Source: Cryptomeria japonica
Lineage: Eukaryota > Streptophyta > Pinopsida > Cupressales > Cupressaceae
Length of the DNA stretch: 64,000 nucleotides
Reading direction: 5' to 3'
Assembly: GCF_030272615.1 (NCBI RefSeq)
Contig: NC_081411.1
Span: 180,320,977-180,384,976, forward strand
Of this stretch, positions 1 through 11,420 are shown one piece after another (positions within the stretch are counted from its first letter, which is position 1; every line of letters starts with the position of its first letter). The notes under the pieces were generated by a model, which saw only the letters and a list, made by a program, of their open reading frames with translations, was not told the DNA's origin and did no database searches. The translations under genes were made by a program, and so were the position numbers.

Positions 1-291
1 CTTCGCCCCGCTCATCGCCGTGGTCCCTGTGCACTTCCCGAGCCTCCCATTTCTCCCTGTTTCCCCCGATTTCTTCTATTTTTCACCAGTATTCCTAACT
101 TCTTCTCTTCTATCACCCTGCCAATTTTCATTCTTTTTCGAGAGATCGTCCGATTTTTCGAAATTTTTCGGCCCATCTCTCGAGGGGGCATACCACCCAT
201 TAAAATTTACATTTTATGGGGCATTTCTTCACACCAATTTTTCTTTCTTTGAAACGATGCGATAAACTGCACCGTCTCAAAGAGGGGCAAA

Positions 292-1677
292 TGTAGTCAC
301 ACAAATCTGTCCAGCTTAATTAAATAAATATTCGCTATTTATTTGGTTAAAAATCCACTAGCCATCAATTAATTAAATTAATATTTAATTAATTCATCCC
401 CAAACATTCTTCTATTAATTAAATAAATTATTCAATTTATTTTAATTAATTCATTAAAATCAAATTCCTATTAATTAAATAAATAAATCAATTTATTTAA
501 TTAAATCCCCTTTTCCTCTTTTAAATAAATTAAATAAAACATTTATTTAAATCATTATCCCCACCCCACTTGCATTTTCCTACAAATGCAACTTGCACAC
601 ATATTTGAAATAAATGAATTTTTATTTTAAATAAAATCCTATTTTCCCTCACCCACCAAATCCACTTGCAAAAATCTAATCCCCTTCTAGATTCTTCTAA
701 CCCCTTCCCAATTAGCCTAATCCACCTCCTAAATATTGTCACATTCCTAAGCAAAATGGAGTCACTTCTCAAAGACCCCAAAGTCTTTGATAACCATTTA
801 AGGCTTCCAACTTTCAACCACTTAATTCCCCAGAGTCTCCAATAACCATTAATGGTTAATTCAACTCTCCCACATGGTTAAAACATTTGTTTTGACTCAA
901 CCTCTATCCAACCCAAGGGTCTCATCAAGACATTAATGCTTTGACCATGATTATCTCTTAATCATTTGCACAAAGGTTTATCCTTGGATTAATTCCTAAA
1001 TCAGTGGGTAATCCTAATTTAGGCTTGACTCTTAGCCTTTAGATAACCATGAGGTCTTCTCAGGCCTTTAATGCCTCCAACCTCTTCTTTCAACCCAACC
1101 CTATGTTGACATTTGTCACCATTTCATTGGTGCAAATTGTGCACATGGATTCCCAACTTTCAAGCTTGACCCTTGATTAAACCATTCAATCCTGGCCATC
1201 CATTGCTCCATTTTCCCTATAAATAGAGCCCATTCCTTCATAATCCAGATCCTGAAAACTTGTATGCATTTAGACTATAGCCATTTTAGAGAGCATTTAG
1301 CATAGCATAACTAAATATTGTCTTTTTGGTTAGAACACATCATTTTAGCATAAAAATAGCTTTTCATTTCATGTTTGGAGCTATACTACAATCTCAATCC
1401 TCCATAAGCATCCATAGTGCAAAAAGCTGCTGAGAGCTACACTATTTTGGAACTTGGAGAGGAGAGGAACAAGAGAGAAGGAGCTAATATCATGCTATGG
1501 GATAGTTGGAGATATCTCATTGTTTTACTTCTTTAGTTAGATTCATTAGCATGTGTTTTTAGTATCTCTCTTGGAATGCCTTCGTATGTTTTGGTTTTAG
1601 ATTGATTAACTCTAACATCTTGTGTGTTTTGTGTTGTTTAATCTTGAACTAACATTGTGCCATTTAGGAGGGCATCA
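292..1677 (+). repeat. 3' LTR of element C
   Basis: This 1386-bp LTR begins TGTAGTCAC and ends GCATCA. It aligns in blocks with the 1820-bp Tat1 LTR: the AT-rich attaattaaataaat repeats at the start, the segment on cold-spot words such as ccataagcatccatagtgc near 1405, and the end. It is about 430 bp shorter, mainly because the duplicated cacccacttgcattttcc and aaagtcttcaag blocks of Tat1 are reduced. A TATA box (TATAAATAG) lies at 1218-1226. I see no coding content. Confidence 0.85.
1218..1226 (+). promoter_or_regulatory. TATA box in LTR of element C
   Basis: TATAAATAG lies at the same relative place as in both Tat1 LTRs and would set the U3/R border. This is inferred from position and sequence only. 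Confidence 0.6.
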
Positions 1678-2181
1678 ATATGTATAAATAAATGTAACAC
1701 TCATGTGAGAGAGGTATCTTATGTGTGCAAATAATGTATTAATCTTTTGAAGGTAGAGTGGAAGTGTGAGAAGCTAAAGTTATATGTGCTTAACCGAAAC
1801 TGTAACCAGGCATGAGGAGATGCTATTCTATTAGTTCATGTTCTTTTGGATGTAACTGAATATGTTTGTAAGGTAATGAGCCTTCCCAGGCTTGTAGCTC
1901 TTTGTTGTTTTTGAGAAGTGAGCTCTAAGTAGTGTGCCTGAATGCATGTGCATTCCCTGTGTAATATTTATATACTTCTAATAGGGTATATTTATATTGT
2001 CGGTCTTAATCCCATCATGGTTTTTCCACATCAAAAATATTGGTGTTATGTTTGTTATTTATATGGTGTTGATTTATACTTTGACTATTAATTATCAGAT
2101 TTGAAATTTTGGTTGAGTTAAGTAAAGTTTTTGAGCAAACTGATTCACCCCCCCTCTCAGTTTGCTACCTTGTTGCCAACA
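1678..2181 (+). repeat. 5' LTR of element A, right part only
   Basis: It matches the 3' LTR of A from about 30155 to 30672 and ends in CCAACA before the primer site. The left part was cut off by insertion of C. It contains the shared copia module of a gttttccacatc block near 2018 followed by a CACCCCCCCTCTCAG tract near 2146-2160. Confidence 0.85.
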
Positions 2182-2183
2182 AT

Positions 2184-2200
2184 TGGTATCATATTTGGTT
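2184..2200 (+). other. Primer-binding site of element A (tRNA-iMet type)
   Basis: TGGTATCATATTTGGTT follows the LTR end after two bases. It is a decayed form of the plant copia primer site TGGTATCAGAGC, which is complementary to the 3' end of initiator tRNA-Met. Confidence 0.7.
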
Positions 2201-2236
2201 CCTCTAAAAAAGTTTAACAACTTGAGGTGATCGTGG

Positions 2237-3315
2237 ATGGAAAATTATAAGAAGGATAGTCTGAGATTTGATGGATCAAACTACACTCTTTGGAAAAATT
2301 GGATGGGGTGTCACTTGAGATGCACTGGTGAAGATCACTGGAAAATTACTAAGAATGTGTATAATGTTCCCTTGAATGGTCCTACGACTCCGGATGAGAT
2401 AAAGGAAGATGAATAAAATATTAGAGCTAAGAAAGTATTGTTGAGTGCCTTGAATGATTCTAAAACAACAAATGTTTTGGATTAGTAGAATTAATATGAG
2501 ATTTGGAAGAGGCTAGAGACCTTGTATGAAGGTGACAATCATGTGAAGATTGCCAAGTTGCAGAGCTTTAAGGGAAAGTATGAGTTGTTGAAGATGGGTG
2601 AAGATGAGAGCATTACTTATTTTATGCAAAAAAGTGAATGAGCTTGTATGCAATATTAGATGTGCTAGTGGAGTATTGGAAGAATTAGAGATTGTTTCTA
2701 AAGTGTTGAGATCCTTGCCTCTTACTTACAAACAACAAAGTTGCTGCTATTGAGGAGATCCAGACCATGAGTAATGTGACTTGAGACATTTTGATTGGGA
2801 AGCTTGATGCCTTTTAATTGAGTGATTTTGGTGACTCTCTTCCCAAGACATAATTTGCATTCAAAGCTACTATTTCCGAAAAGCAAAGATATGATCTAGG
2901 AGAAAGTTCTTCAAGAAGGGTATCAAGATATGAGAAGGAGATGAAGGAGGTTGAAGAAGAAGAGAGAAATCTTGAGGATCTTGAAGCCCTTTTTTCTAGG
3001 ATATTTCCTAAAGGAGAAGGTAAGTATGAAGGGAATTTGCCTTTTAAATGTTTTTCATGCAATAAGATAGGACATTTTGCTTCAAGTTGTCCAAAAAGAG
3101 TTCCTAAGTACAAACTTTACAAGCCTAAATATCAAAAGAGATGTTATTATGCTGATGAAGGTGTGATAGATGATGAATCTGAGAAAGAAAATTCAGGTGA
3201 TGATGAATGGGTATTTATTGCTATCAAGGAAGATGATCCAATGCCTACTGATTTGACTAGCTACATTAATGAGGAGAAACATTTAGCTACTAAAGTTGAA
3301 GAGAAAGATGAATAG
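2237..3315 (+). pseudogene. copia gag relic (element A)
   Basis: An ATG at 2237 opens a gag-like reading (MENYKKDSLRFDGSNYTLW), the usual start of copia gag, but stops appear within 60 codons. The better-preserved end, 2941-3315, carries an acidic stretch and one CCHC knuckle, CFSCNKIGHFASSCPK, near 3049-3096. It ends in an acidic tail rich in Asp and Glu before the protease. The capsid protein would package element RNA in cytoplasmic particles. Unlike E and F, this gag has no long coiled coil or knuckle array, which separates A from their lineage. Confidence 0.8.
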
Positions 3316-4469
3316 GTTATTGACAATGTTTACTCTCATCATATGACATGTGATAAGAGTAGGTTTGTGAGTATGGAAAAGTATGATGGTGGTGTAGTAA
3401 CATTTGGTTATGACAAAGGTAGTATAATCTATGGTAGAGGTTCCATTTCTCTTGATGGTAAGAACAATATTGATGATGTCTTGTATGTAGACGATCTAAG
3501 GCATAATATTCTAAGTGAATTGGATAGATGGTTGACAAGGGATATGATTTGCAATTCAAGAGTGGCAAATGTAAGATCTTAAGTTGTTCTAGAAATAATA
3601 TTGCATCAGGGACAAAGATTAAAGGATAATTTCTAATCAAGAAGTGAGAGATCTTTGTAAGTTGGTCAAGCCTACTAATCTAGTATAAAAGGAATGTCAA
3701 TTAGGGAAGTAGACAAGAGTTACCTTCAAAAGAAAATAACATTATTCTAATCAATTGTTGGATCTTGTGCATATTTATTTATGTGGTCCTTCTAGAGTGA
3801 GAAGCTTGCAGGGAGACATGTATTTCATGCTACTGATTGATGACTATTTAAGGATGATGTAGGTCGCTTTCTTAAGGGAGAAGTCTAAAGCCTTGGAGAA
3901 GTTCAATATTTTCAAAGCCATGGTTGAGACTGAGACTGGATTGAATCTAGAGTGTTTGAGATCTGACAGAGGTGGTGAATTCACTTTCGGTGAGTTCAAT
4001 GCATTTTGTGAAAAGCATGGAGTGAAGAAAAAATTATTTGTACCTATAACCCCTCAACATAATGGTGTTGTGGAGAGGAATAATAAAATAGTTCAGGAAG
4101 CTGCTAGAACCATGATGATTGAAAGAAACATTTCACATATCTATTGGAGAGAAGTTGTGAGTACTACTCTATATACTCTTAATCCGGTGCATATCAAAGG
4201 TGATATTGGTAAGACTTCTTATGAGTTATGGTTTGGTCATGTTCCTATAGTCAGATATTTCAAAATTTTTGGAAGTAAATGCTATATCAGAAGAGATGAG
4301 GATTTGGGAAAGTTTGATGCTAGATGTGATGAAGAAATCTTTCTTGGTTATTCTACTAAGAGCAAGGCCTACTAGTGTTATAACACGAGATTGAGAAAGA
4401 TAGTTGAAAGTGCTAATGTGAAAGTTGATGAAGCCAATGTGAGACATATCAAATCTTGCATATATGATT
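3316..4469 (+). pseudogene. copia protease and integrase relic (element A)
   Basis: Protease remnant: 3330-3582 reads like the copia segment after the active site (HMTCDKSRF, then DVLYVDDLRHNILS); the Asp-Ser-Gly triad is lost to VIDNVYSHH. Integrase: a gag-pre-integrase remnant near 3680, first Asp region around LLIDDYLRMM near 3832-3861, then LRSDRGGEF near 3958 and QHNGVVERNN near 4056, i.e. the second Asp and the Glu of the DDE core. A clean frame runs 3893-4375 and stops at TAG, but homology continues to the B insertion point at 4469. Several stops make it non-functional. Confidence 0.85.
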
Positions 4470-5262
4470 TGTTAGATGCATTGATAGTCCCAAAGACACT
4501 GAGAGGTGGGGTGAATCAGTGTCTAACTAGTTTGTGAATTATTTAAACTTATTTATAATTTTGCAACCTAAATCAATGTATCGATAAGAAAGAAATAATG
4601 CAGTAAAGAGAAATAATAGAGATAACATAAATGCACACCATAACACAAAATATTTTGGTGAGGAAACCCGGTGTGGGAAAAACCTCGATGGGATTTGTGA
4701 CCCACAATATTTACTCACTAAACAATATGAATAAATATTACTTACAACATGGGCCTGCACATGTAGGAAGGCCAACAACCTATAGGTCATTGCTTAATAG
4801 AAGAGTCTCACTGACTACAAAATGGAAAATAAAATCCAATACAATGTACAACATCAAAATAGAATCTCTAATGCCTGGTTTAGTATCGGTTTAAGCTTAG
4901 TCAGATACCTTAACCAAAAACCTTTCATCATCTTTACATAATATCCTTCTATTCCATGCTATTACAAAATTGTCCTATGTGTATATCAAAAATGATTTAT
5001 AAGATCTTATACATATATGAGTCTTTACAATACATCATGTTGACTTAGAAATAATTAATTACATTTACAATACAAACAAAAATTTATCTCATGTTGGCCT
5101 CAGAGCCAATATACTTCATTGCCGGTGTAATCTGGATGCCAGTGAATGCGCCTGCCGGTGTATGATGTCTGCGATGCTGATGCCTGAGTAGAAACTTGTT
5201 ACCGGTTGGTTGCCATCAATGACAACATCAACCATATTCTTATAGAGTGTAGAATGCCAACA
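4470..5262 (-). repeat. 3' LTR of element B
   Basis: 793 bp, TGTTAGATGC at the left edge and GCCAACA at the right edge on the plus strand. It is homologous to 26417-27192 and to the G LTRs. The two B LTRs differ at many sites, often CCGG against CCAG or TCAG, pointing to an old insertion and decay at methylated cytosines. Confidence 0.9.
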
Positions 5263-5420
5263 ATCTCCCCCTTTGGCATTGATGGCAACGCTCATGAGAA
5301 AAATCCAAAACTGTTATCCAAAATCTAATCCCAAAAAGAGTATGCTCCCCCTGAGCAAGTGATCTCCTCTATGCATTATTTTTCTCCATACTACTCCCTC
5401 TTTGACATCAATATCAAAGG
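5263..5420 (-). promoter_or_regulatory. Polypurine tract of element B, with upstream G-rich copies
   Basis: Read on the minus strand, CATCAATGCCAAAGGGGGAG (5283 down to about 5264) adjoins the 3' LTR and would prime plus-strand DNA synthesis. Further purine-rich tracts lie upstream near 5345-5355 and 5388-5420, the latter beside a second TTGATGTCAAA-like word. Confidence 0.75.
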
Positions 5421-5473
5421 ATGTCAAAAAGAATCAAAGAACACAAAAATACTACCTCATAGCCTATAACTAG

Positions 5474-8400
5474 TTCTATACAAGTTGAAAAATGTCTGCT
5501 AAAATTAGATTCAGGCTCTACATGAATTTGTTATTGTCAGAAAGAATGGTTTCTGTTTATTGGATCATGCCGACCAGATAGTGCATTTGTTGCTCCGATG
5601 ACTATTCCCCTTGAATTGTTGCTTTTGATAGTTCAACCCGTTGAGTGATAAGACTGTCCAATCTTGGACCAAGTTTTCTTTTCAGTTCCCAGGCTTTCAA
5701 CCTTATCCTTGCTTTCTCTTTCTCAAGTTTCTCTAACTTTTCCTCAAAAACTACCATTTCCTGCTAAAAAACTGAGATAAGTCCCGAAGAACCTACCATA
5801 TTATCCGCAATATCATCTATCTCCTTCTGTGTCTTCTTAATTTCCTCATCAATATCTTCAGTCAGGTGGTGAGGCTTGCAAGATTCTCTATACAACTCCT
5901 TATATTCCAAAATTGTTGAGTTAAGTGTTGGTAATAGTGAATCCATGTGCTCAGTACAGTCGTTGATGGTTTTCTCAAATAATTCACCTTTCTCTTTATC
6001 TACTCTTTTCTTTATGATTTCCTCATTCACCTTATCTATTGTTAGAACATTTTTAGCAATAAATTTGGACAATGTGTCCAATTTACCTAATGAATCCTCA
6101 ATGTGATCTATCTTACAGGTTGGTGCAATCATATTCAAGATAGGTAATGTGTCATCAATAGCCTTAAATGCTAAAGCATTGCAATTTGTTATCCTCTTAA
6201 TAGAATCCAATAGAACATATGTTACATTAGTGGGTCTGAATTCTCTTGTAGATGTGCTTGGTTTTGCATTGGATTTCCTTTCAATAGATACTTGCCCAAT
6301 TACCTTCACTATTTCTTCCTCCTCTTTATTTACATTTTCAACTGGTTTCTCTGTTTGTGTAATTACCTCTACTTCTTTTGGTTTTTCAGTCTATATAAGT
6401 ACCTCTTCAACTGTCGGTTTCTCTGACTTTGGTTTCTTAGTTTTAGGTACCTTATCCTTTGTGAGTTTCTCAATCTCTTGTTGCTTAGTTTGTACCGGTA
6501 TCTTAGTGTTTTGAGAGTCAACAGTGTGTGCTGGTGACTCAGAGATCTCACTAATCTTAACATCATCTATCTTAACCTCTATAGTCTCTTTATCCACAAT
6601 AATGTTAATATCTTGTGTATCTACATTCATGGTGAAAAGAATTTTAGAATCAAGGTTAGTTTCATCATGAGTTACTTCTTTAGTTGCCATAACCGGTTGA
6701 TTGTCTGTATGCACTGGTGTCTCAGAAGTTATTGGTGGAGTATCCTGTGTTGATGGAGGAATGTTATCTATTACCTTTATAACATGTATACTACCAATTT
6801 TTCTTTTACCTTTGTCCTTCTGGTATACCTTAGCAAAAGATTTGTCCATTTTTTGTCTCTCCCTTTCCTCTTTCTTTTCTTTTTTCACAAAAAATATGTC
6901 CCATTTGTCTGCAGTTTCATTAATAATTTCTTTCACTCTACCAGCCATTAGGCTAACCTATCGGTCTACACTAACAAAAACCGATCGGTTTGCTTTAGAA
7001 ATTAGTTCATCAATTTCCTCTTTAGAATTTACAGGGTGCACTGCCAATAATGCTTCAACTTTTAACTTTTTATCTAATTCCATTACTGACATTCTTTTAG
7101 CTTCTAATCTTAAATACAAGTCATTCGGCATATCATCTATAATTTCAATTAAAACCTTCTTATAGATGTCTAAATGCAAAATAATACTAGCCTCTATAGT
7201 GTCCTTGTCAGAATCTTTGAATGAATGATATAATTTATTTATATTATAAAAATTTCCATCTTGTGTTATCTCATTTACCAGTTCCTTCAGTGTCTTAGGT
7301 TGTTGTTTCTTCTTTGGTGTGATCTTTTTCTTAGGATCCCTTACAACAAACTGCTTCTTCCTTAATGTCCTAGTCCTTTTGGGAGGAGAAGGTACTAGTG
7401 AGGGTTTCCTCTTCTTCCTCTCTACTCTCTTGAACTCAGTTGCTTTTCCACTGTCTATATCTGAAGAAGTGACAACTGGTGAAACATGAGCTTCTGGTTT
7501 CAGTCCTTTTAGTTCACTAGTAGATATGCCACTTAAGTTCATTAGGTTTTCCTTAACCTCCTTATCCATCTTGGATGCATCTCTGATACAATTTTCTCTT
7601 CTTTTCCTTTGCTTCTGCATTGAGACAACACTCTTAATGGTCTCAACATTACCGAAAATTTCTTCAGATGTTTATTTAGGTGCATCAAGGAGTGTCTTAG
7701 CATATGCTTCAAGAATATTCAGGTCAACTTCATACCCCATTTCTGTTATCCAAATACTTCTAGGAGTAACAACTTCCATCCATGTTTCATCTCACTTGAT
7801 TACAAAGCAGATTTTCTTATCATACTTATCTACTATGCTCTGTGGTAACCTTTTTCTAGCTCTCATCTTAGTTTGGAAGTTTTTGAAGTAATCTGCTATA
7901 ATATTGTCACTGTAAGAGCCCATACCGGTGATAGCTTCCATGATTTTTCTGCATACCGGGATGTCATATCCAAAGTCCTTATGACCAATGCCAAGTATCT
8001 CTTTGGTGAAGTAAAGTATTAAACACACAAGTAGGTTGCCAAAATAGAATGTCCCCTTCTTGTCACCCTTAATCTTCTTCAAGTTATCAATCAGTTCATC
8101 CTTAATCCATTCACAGATATCAATCCTAGCATTGTTTTTAACCATCTCATATGCACTATGAATACATAAGCTGGAAACAGAGTTTAGTCTATTTGTATGA
8201 GTTACTCTATAGCCAAGTACCATGCTCACATATCTCACATTTGCATCAGTAATGTCATTAACCCTAAGAGATCTATTGTCAGATGTAGCTTCGGTTAAAT
8301 CCATAACTCCTTTGTTATGTATCTTCTTGTTTTTTTGGGCCTACTACCAGTTGAGGGTAAACTAGTAAATGCCTTGATTGCTTCCTTAGAGATTTTAAAA

Positions 8401-8789
8401 ATAGAATCAAGCCACATAAATTCTCCATGAACTCTTCTTAGAACAAGATGAACTACCTTCTTTGGAAATTTAGGTATGTTCAGTATTTCAACAAATCCTA
8501 AGTCTTCAACTATCTTATGCTCCAGTTTAACCAAACCTTGCTCATTAGTAATAACATCGTTGTACATGTTTTTCAAATAATCAGTCCCTAAATTTTGTAT
8601 GTTGCAGTGAATGTAGATCCTAGGGTCTTCAGCAAAAGCAACTCCCTTTGGAATTTTCAAAAAAGCTCTGATAGAATCATTTTGCTTGGCAATTTTAGGG
8701 ATGAGCTTAAACATGGGCCTAGGGCGATTAATGTTTTCTACCACAGTAGGGTTTGCAATAAAATCAGGTGCAAAAGATGAAGATGCCAT
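5474..8789 (-). pseudogene. ORF2 of element B: long protein of unknown function
   Basis: I do not recognise this protein. The start MASSSFAPDF at 8789 matches ORF2 of G (MATSSSVPEF). One frameshift occurs near 8300; from 8304 down to about 5474 a single frame is kept for some 2.8 kb with only a handful of stops (7792, about 7676, 6958, 6391, 5764), so it was one coding sequence of roughly 1,100 codons. In order: an N-terminal globular-looking part (about residues 1-330, with HGEFMWLDSI and LPSTGSRP), a Lys/Arg-rich stretch near 7320-7440 that could be a nuclear localisation signal, a Thr/Glu/Val-rich repetitive part (6360-6800), and a coiled-coil end (5500-6310, EEKLEKLEKEKARIR). It occupies the position of pol. 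There is no DDE, YVDD or protease motif. Function unknown. Confidence 0.75.
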
Positions 8790-9199
8790 TTCAAAAGATA
8801 AATACCTCTTACTTGAAATCTTGAATGCCTAAAAATACTTTGTTGCTTCGCCTTTGGATGCCTTTACTTAATTTCCCACTCTCTGAATGCTTGGTGGATG
8901 AGAATGAGGGTTTTCTGGTGCTTTATAACCAAAAAGTTCTTCAAAAACTGCATTAAACACTTGCCGGTTAAGTGAAATCTTAACACATCTGCCGGTAAAG
9001 AAGAAATGTGTCTTCTTACAATCAACAGAGGGTAGAGTGCATGATTTTCAACTTGTTGCCATACCCCCTAAGGATTATTCCTTAGTTAGATGAAGAATCT
9101 CCTACCAGTGGAGGGTTACTCTATTCTACTGGTGAAGAGATAGATTCATCAACTCTCTGATCTCTTTTCTTAATCCATTGTTTTGAAAATTCTTGCTTT
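8790..9199 (-). other. Spacer between knuckle region and ORF2 in element B
   Basis: About 400 bp with no convincing frame. The corresponding G segment (59766-60162) is similar in part, for example the words around cttaaccggcaagca. It probably serves as leader for ORF2; nothing more can be read from it. Confidence 0.5.
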
Positions 9200-9573
9200 A
9201 TTTCATTTACCTTTTCTTTTCCCTTCTCATTAGATCCTTTATTGTTTGCTGGTATAGTCTTGCTTCTACAAAATTTTACAATATGCCCAATCTTGTTACA
9301 TGGATAACAAGTTACATTATTCCTTTGAATAGGTTTTCCATATCCTTGACTGGTTTGTGTTCTGCATTGATTAAAGATAAATCTCCAAATCTACCACAAA
9401 CATAGTATTTCACATTCATTCTATAATTTTATGATTTGTGACCAATTTTATTGCATTTGGAACATTGACCGGTGGGTAAGTTTGTATTCTGATTATTTCT
9501 AAATCTGCACTAATTTTCTCTATGACCAAATTTGTTGCAATTGAAACATTTCCCATTAAATTTATAAGCATTA
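9200..9573 (-). pseudogene. CCHC zinc-knuckle array of element B
   Basis: Read from 9573 downward: a first knuckle CFNCNKFGHRENxC near 9550-9510, a second CSKCNKIGHKS near 9465, a third fragment YVCGRFG near 9400, and a fourth CYPCNKIGHIVKFCRS near 9315-9270. Knuckles of this kind bind element RNA in nucleocapsid. Stops separate some of them. The Tat1 insertion (9578/9579) separates this array from the coiled coil at 25731-26345, which directly precedes it in G. Confidence 0.8.
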
Positions 9574-9578
9574 GGTTG
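9574..9578 (+). repeat. Target-site duplication of Tat1, left copy
   Basis: GGTTG, repeated exactly at 25724-25728. Element G carries the uninterrupted site, confirming the insertion point. Confidence 0.95.
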
Positions 9579-9883
9579 TGTAGTCACATAAATCTGTCCA
9601 CTTAATTAAATGAATATTTAATATTTATTTGATTATTTAACCATCAATTAATAATTAATTAAATTAATATATTTAATTAATTCATCTTAACCCTCTTCTC
9701 CTATTAATTAAATAAATTATTCAATTTATTTGATTTAATTCACTTAACCAAATTCAGACCATTAATTAAATAAATAAATCATATTTATTTAATTAAATCT
9801 TCTCTCACATTTAAATAAATTAATATTTATTTAAATCCTCCAAAATCCCACCTCTCACATTTAAATAAATAAATCATTTATTT

Positions 9884-10041
9884 AAATCACCTTTATCCTC
9901 CACCCACTTGCATTTTCCTACAAATGCAAGTTGCACAATTATTTTAAATAAATAATTTATTTAAATCACCTTTATCCTCCACCCACTTGTATTTTCCTAC
10001 AAAAGCAAGTTGCACAACTATTTTAAATAAATTATTTATTT
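9884..10041 (+). repeat. 79-bp tandem duplication inside the Tat1 LTR
   Basis: The unit starting aaatcacctttatcctcc occurs at 9884 and again at 9963, a period of 79 bp, with few differences. The 3' LTR has the same pair. The C LTR has only one comparable unit, so the copy number changes between family members. Confidence 0.8.
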
Positions 10042-10975
10042 AAAATCCTATTTATCCTCACCCACTTGAAACCTTTAATGGTTTCCCTTAAAGTAGTCAA
10101 ACTTGATGGCTTTAAAGTCTTCAAACTTGATGGCTTCCTTCTATAGTCTTCTTAAGACTTTAATGGTTTTCCTTAAAGTCTTCAAGCCTTTAATGGTTTC
10201 CCTCAAAGTCTTCAAGCATTTTAATGCTTTATCTTCATTTTTCTCATTTAAATAGATTAATATTTATTTGAATATTTATCCAAATGCAAATTACACCATT
10301 TAATTGAAATAAATGATTTTATTTTAATTGAAAATACCAAAATTTCTCCCACTTGCATTTTTCTACAAAATCCACTTGTATGCCTAAACCCCTTCTAGAT
10401 TCTTCTAAACCCTTCCTAATTAGTCTAATCCATCCCCTAAATATTGTCACATTCCTAAGCAAATTGGAGTCACTTCTCAAAGACTCCAAAGTCTTTGAAA
10501 AGCAATTAATGCTTTGTGTGTTCAACAAATTAACCCTCAAAGTCTTGGATAACCTTTGAAAGCTTCCAACCTTCAACCACTTAATCCCCAAAGTCTCCAA
10601 TAACCATTAATGGTTAATTCAACCCTCCCACATGGTTAAAACATTTGTTTTGACTCAACCTCTACCCAACCCAAAGGTCTCATCAGGCCATTAATGCTTT
10701 GACCATGATTATCTCTTAAACATTTGCACAAAGGTTTATCCTTGGATTAACTCTTAATCCAATGGGTAATCTTAATTTAGACTTGACCCTTACCTTCTAG
10801 ATAACCATGAGGTCTTCTCAAGCCTTTAATGCCTCCAACCTCTTCTCTCAACCCAATCCTATGTTGAAACTTGTCACCATTTTATTGGTGCCAATTGTGC
10901 ACATGGATCCCCAACTTTCAATCCTAACCCTTGTTAAGATTGCTCAATCTTAACCCTTCATTTCCCTATTTCTTC

Positions 10976-10984
10976 TATAAATAG
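10976..10984 (+). promoter_or_regulatory. TATA box of the Tat1 5' LTR
   Basis: TATAAATAG, about 420 bp before the LTR end, preceded by pyrimidine-rich sequence. It is the likely promoter for the genomic RNA, with start expected some 30 bp downstream. The identical box in the 3' LTR is at 25301-25309. Confidence 0.7.
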
Positions 10985-11400
10985 AACCCTTCTCCTCAAG
11001 CAAAAGGAGAAGCATTTTAGAGTATTGTTGTTATACTGGCATTAGCACAGAGCTTTTTCATAGCATCACTATCTACTCTAGCATAGTATTTAGCTTTTCA
11101 TTTCATATTTGAAGCTTAGTATTAAATCTCAATCCTCCATAAGCATCCATAGTGCAAAAAGCTGCTGAGAGCTACACTCATTTGGGACTTGGAGAGGAGA
11201 GGAACAAGGGAGGAGCAACTATGAGCATCTTGATTAGCTATTTCATTTTATGTTTATATGCTTTCTATTTCATGCTTAATATCTCTCTTGATATGCCTGT
11301 TTAGGATAATCTTTTGTTGCTAACACTAACGTTTGTTTCTTGTGCTCTTGTGTGTGTTGCCATCAAACAGATTTTCTAATCCTTTTTGCAGAGCATCATT

Positions 11401-11420
11401 TGGTGAACCCGACGTGAATC
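11401..11420 (+). other. Primer-binding site of Tat1
   Basis: TGGTGAACCCGACGTGAATC begins two bases after the 5' LTR. From memory of plant tRNA sequences its complement fits the 3' end of tRNA-Trp (GTTCGATTCACGTCGGGTTC then ACCA); the position and TGG start are firm, the tRNA identity less so. Confidence 0.75.

Larger units (their letters stand above)
1..1677 (+). mobile_element. Element C: 3' end of a Tat-like Ty3/gypsy retrotransposon
   Basis: Bases 1-291 match the last internal segment of Tat1 (about 23700-23903), including the stretch with gagagatcg and cgagggggcatacc and the polypurine tract at 279-291. The tract is followed at once by an LTR starting TGTAGTCACA. The LTR ends in GGCATCA at 1677, where the sequence switches abruptly to the LTR of copia element A. 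C is therefore a Tat1-family relative inserted into A's 5' LTR. Its coding part and other flank lie left of the window, so the target duplication (expected copy ATATG at 1678-1682) cannot be confirmed. It is clearly diverged from Tat1 and older. Confidence 0.85.
9579..11398 (+). repeat. 5' LTR of Tat1
   Basis: 1820 bp, TG...CA ends. The first 450 bp are AT-rich with repeated attaattaaataaat words. Then come duplicated blocks (79-bp tandem pair at 9884-10041; repeats of aaagtcttcaa at 10100-10240). A TATA box is at 10976-10984. Small frames inside it occur identically in both LTRs and are not genes. Confidence 0.95.

Noticed and set aside
300-540. AT-rich palindromic stretch as a replication origin or matrix-attachment site
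   Set aside because: The same words occur at the start of both Tat1 LTRs (9600-9850, 23925-24170); it is ordinary LTR sequence of this family.
10319-10600. 93-codon minus-strand frame, also present unchanged at 24644-24925
   Set aside because: Both lie inside the two Tat1 LTRs; identity comes from LTR duplication. No domain, no conservation in the C LTR frame.
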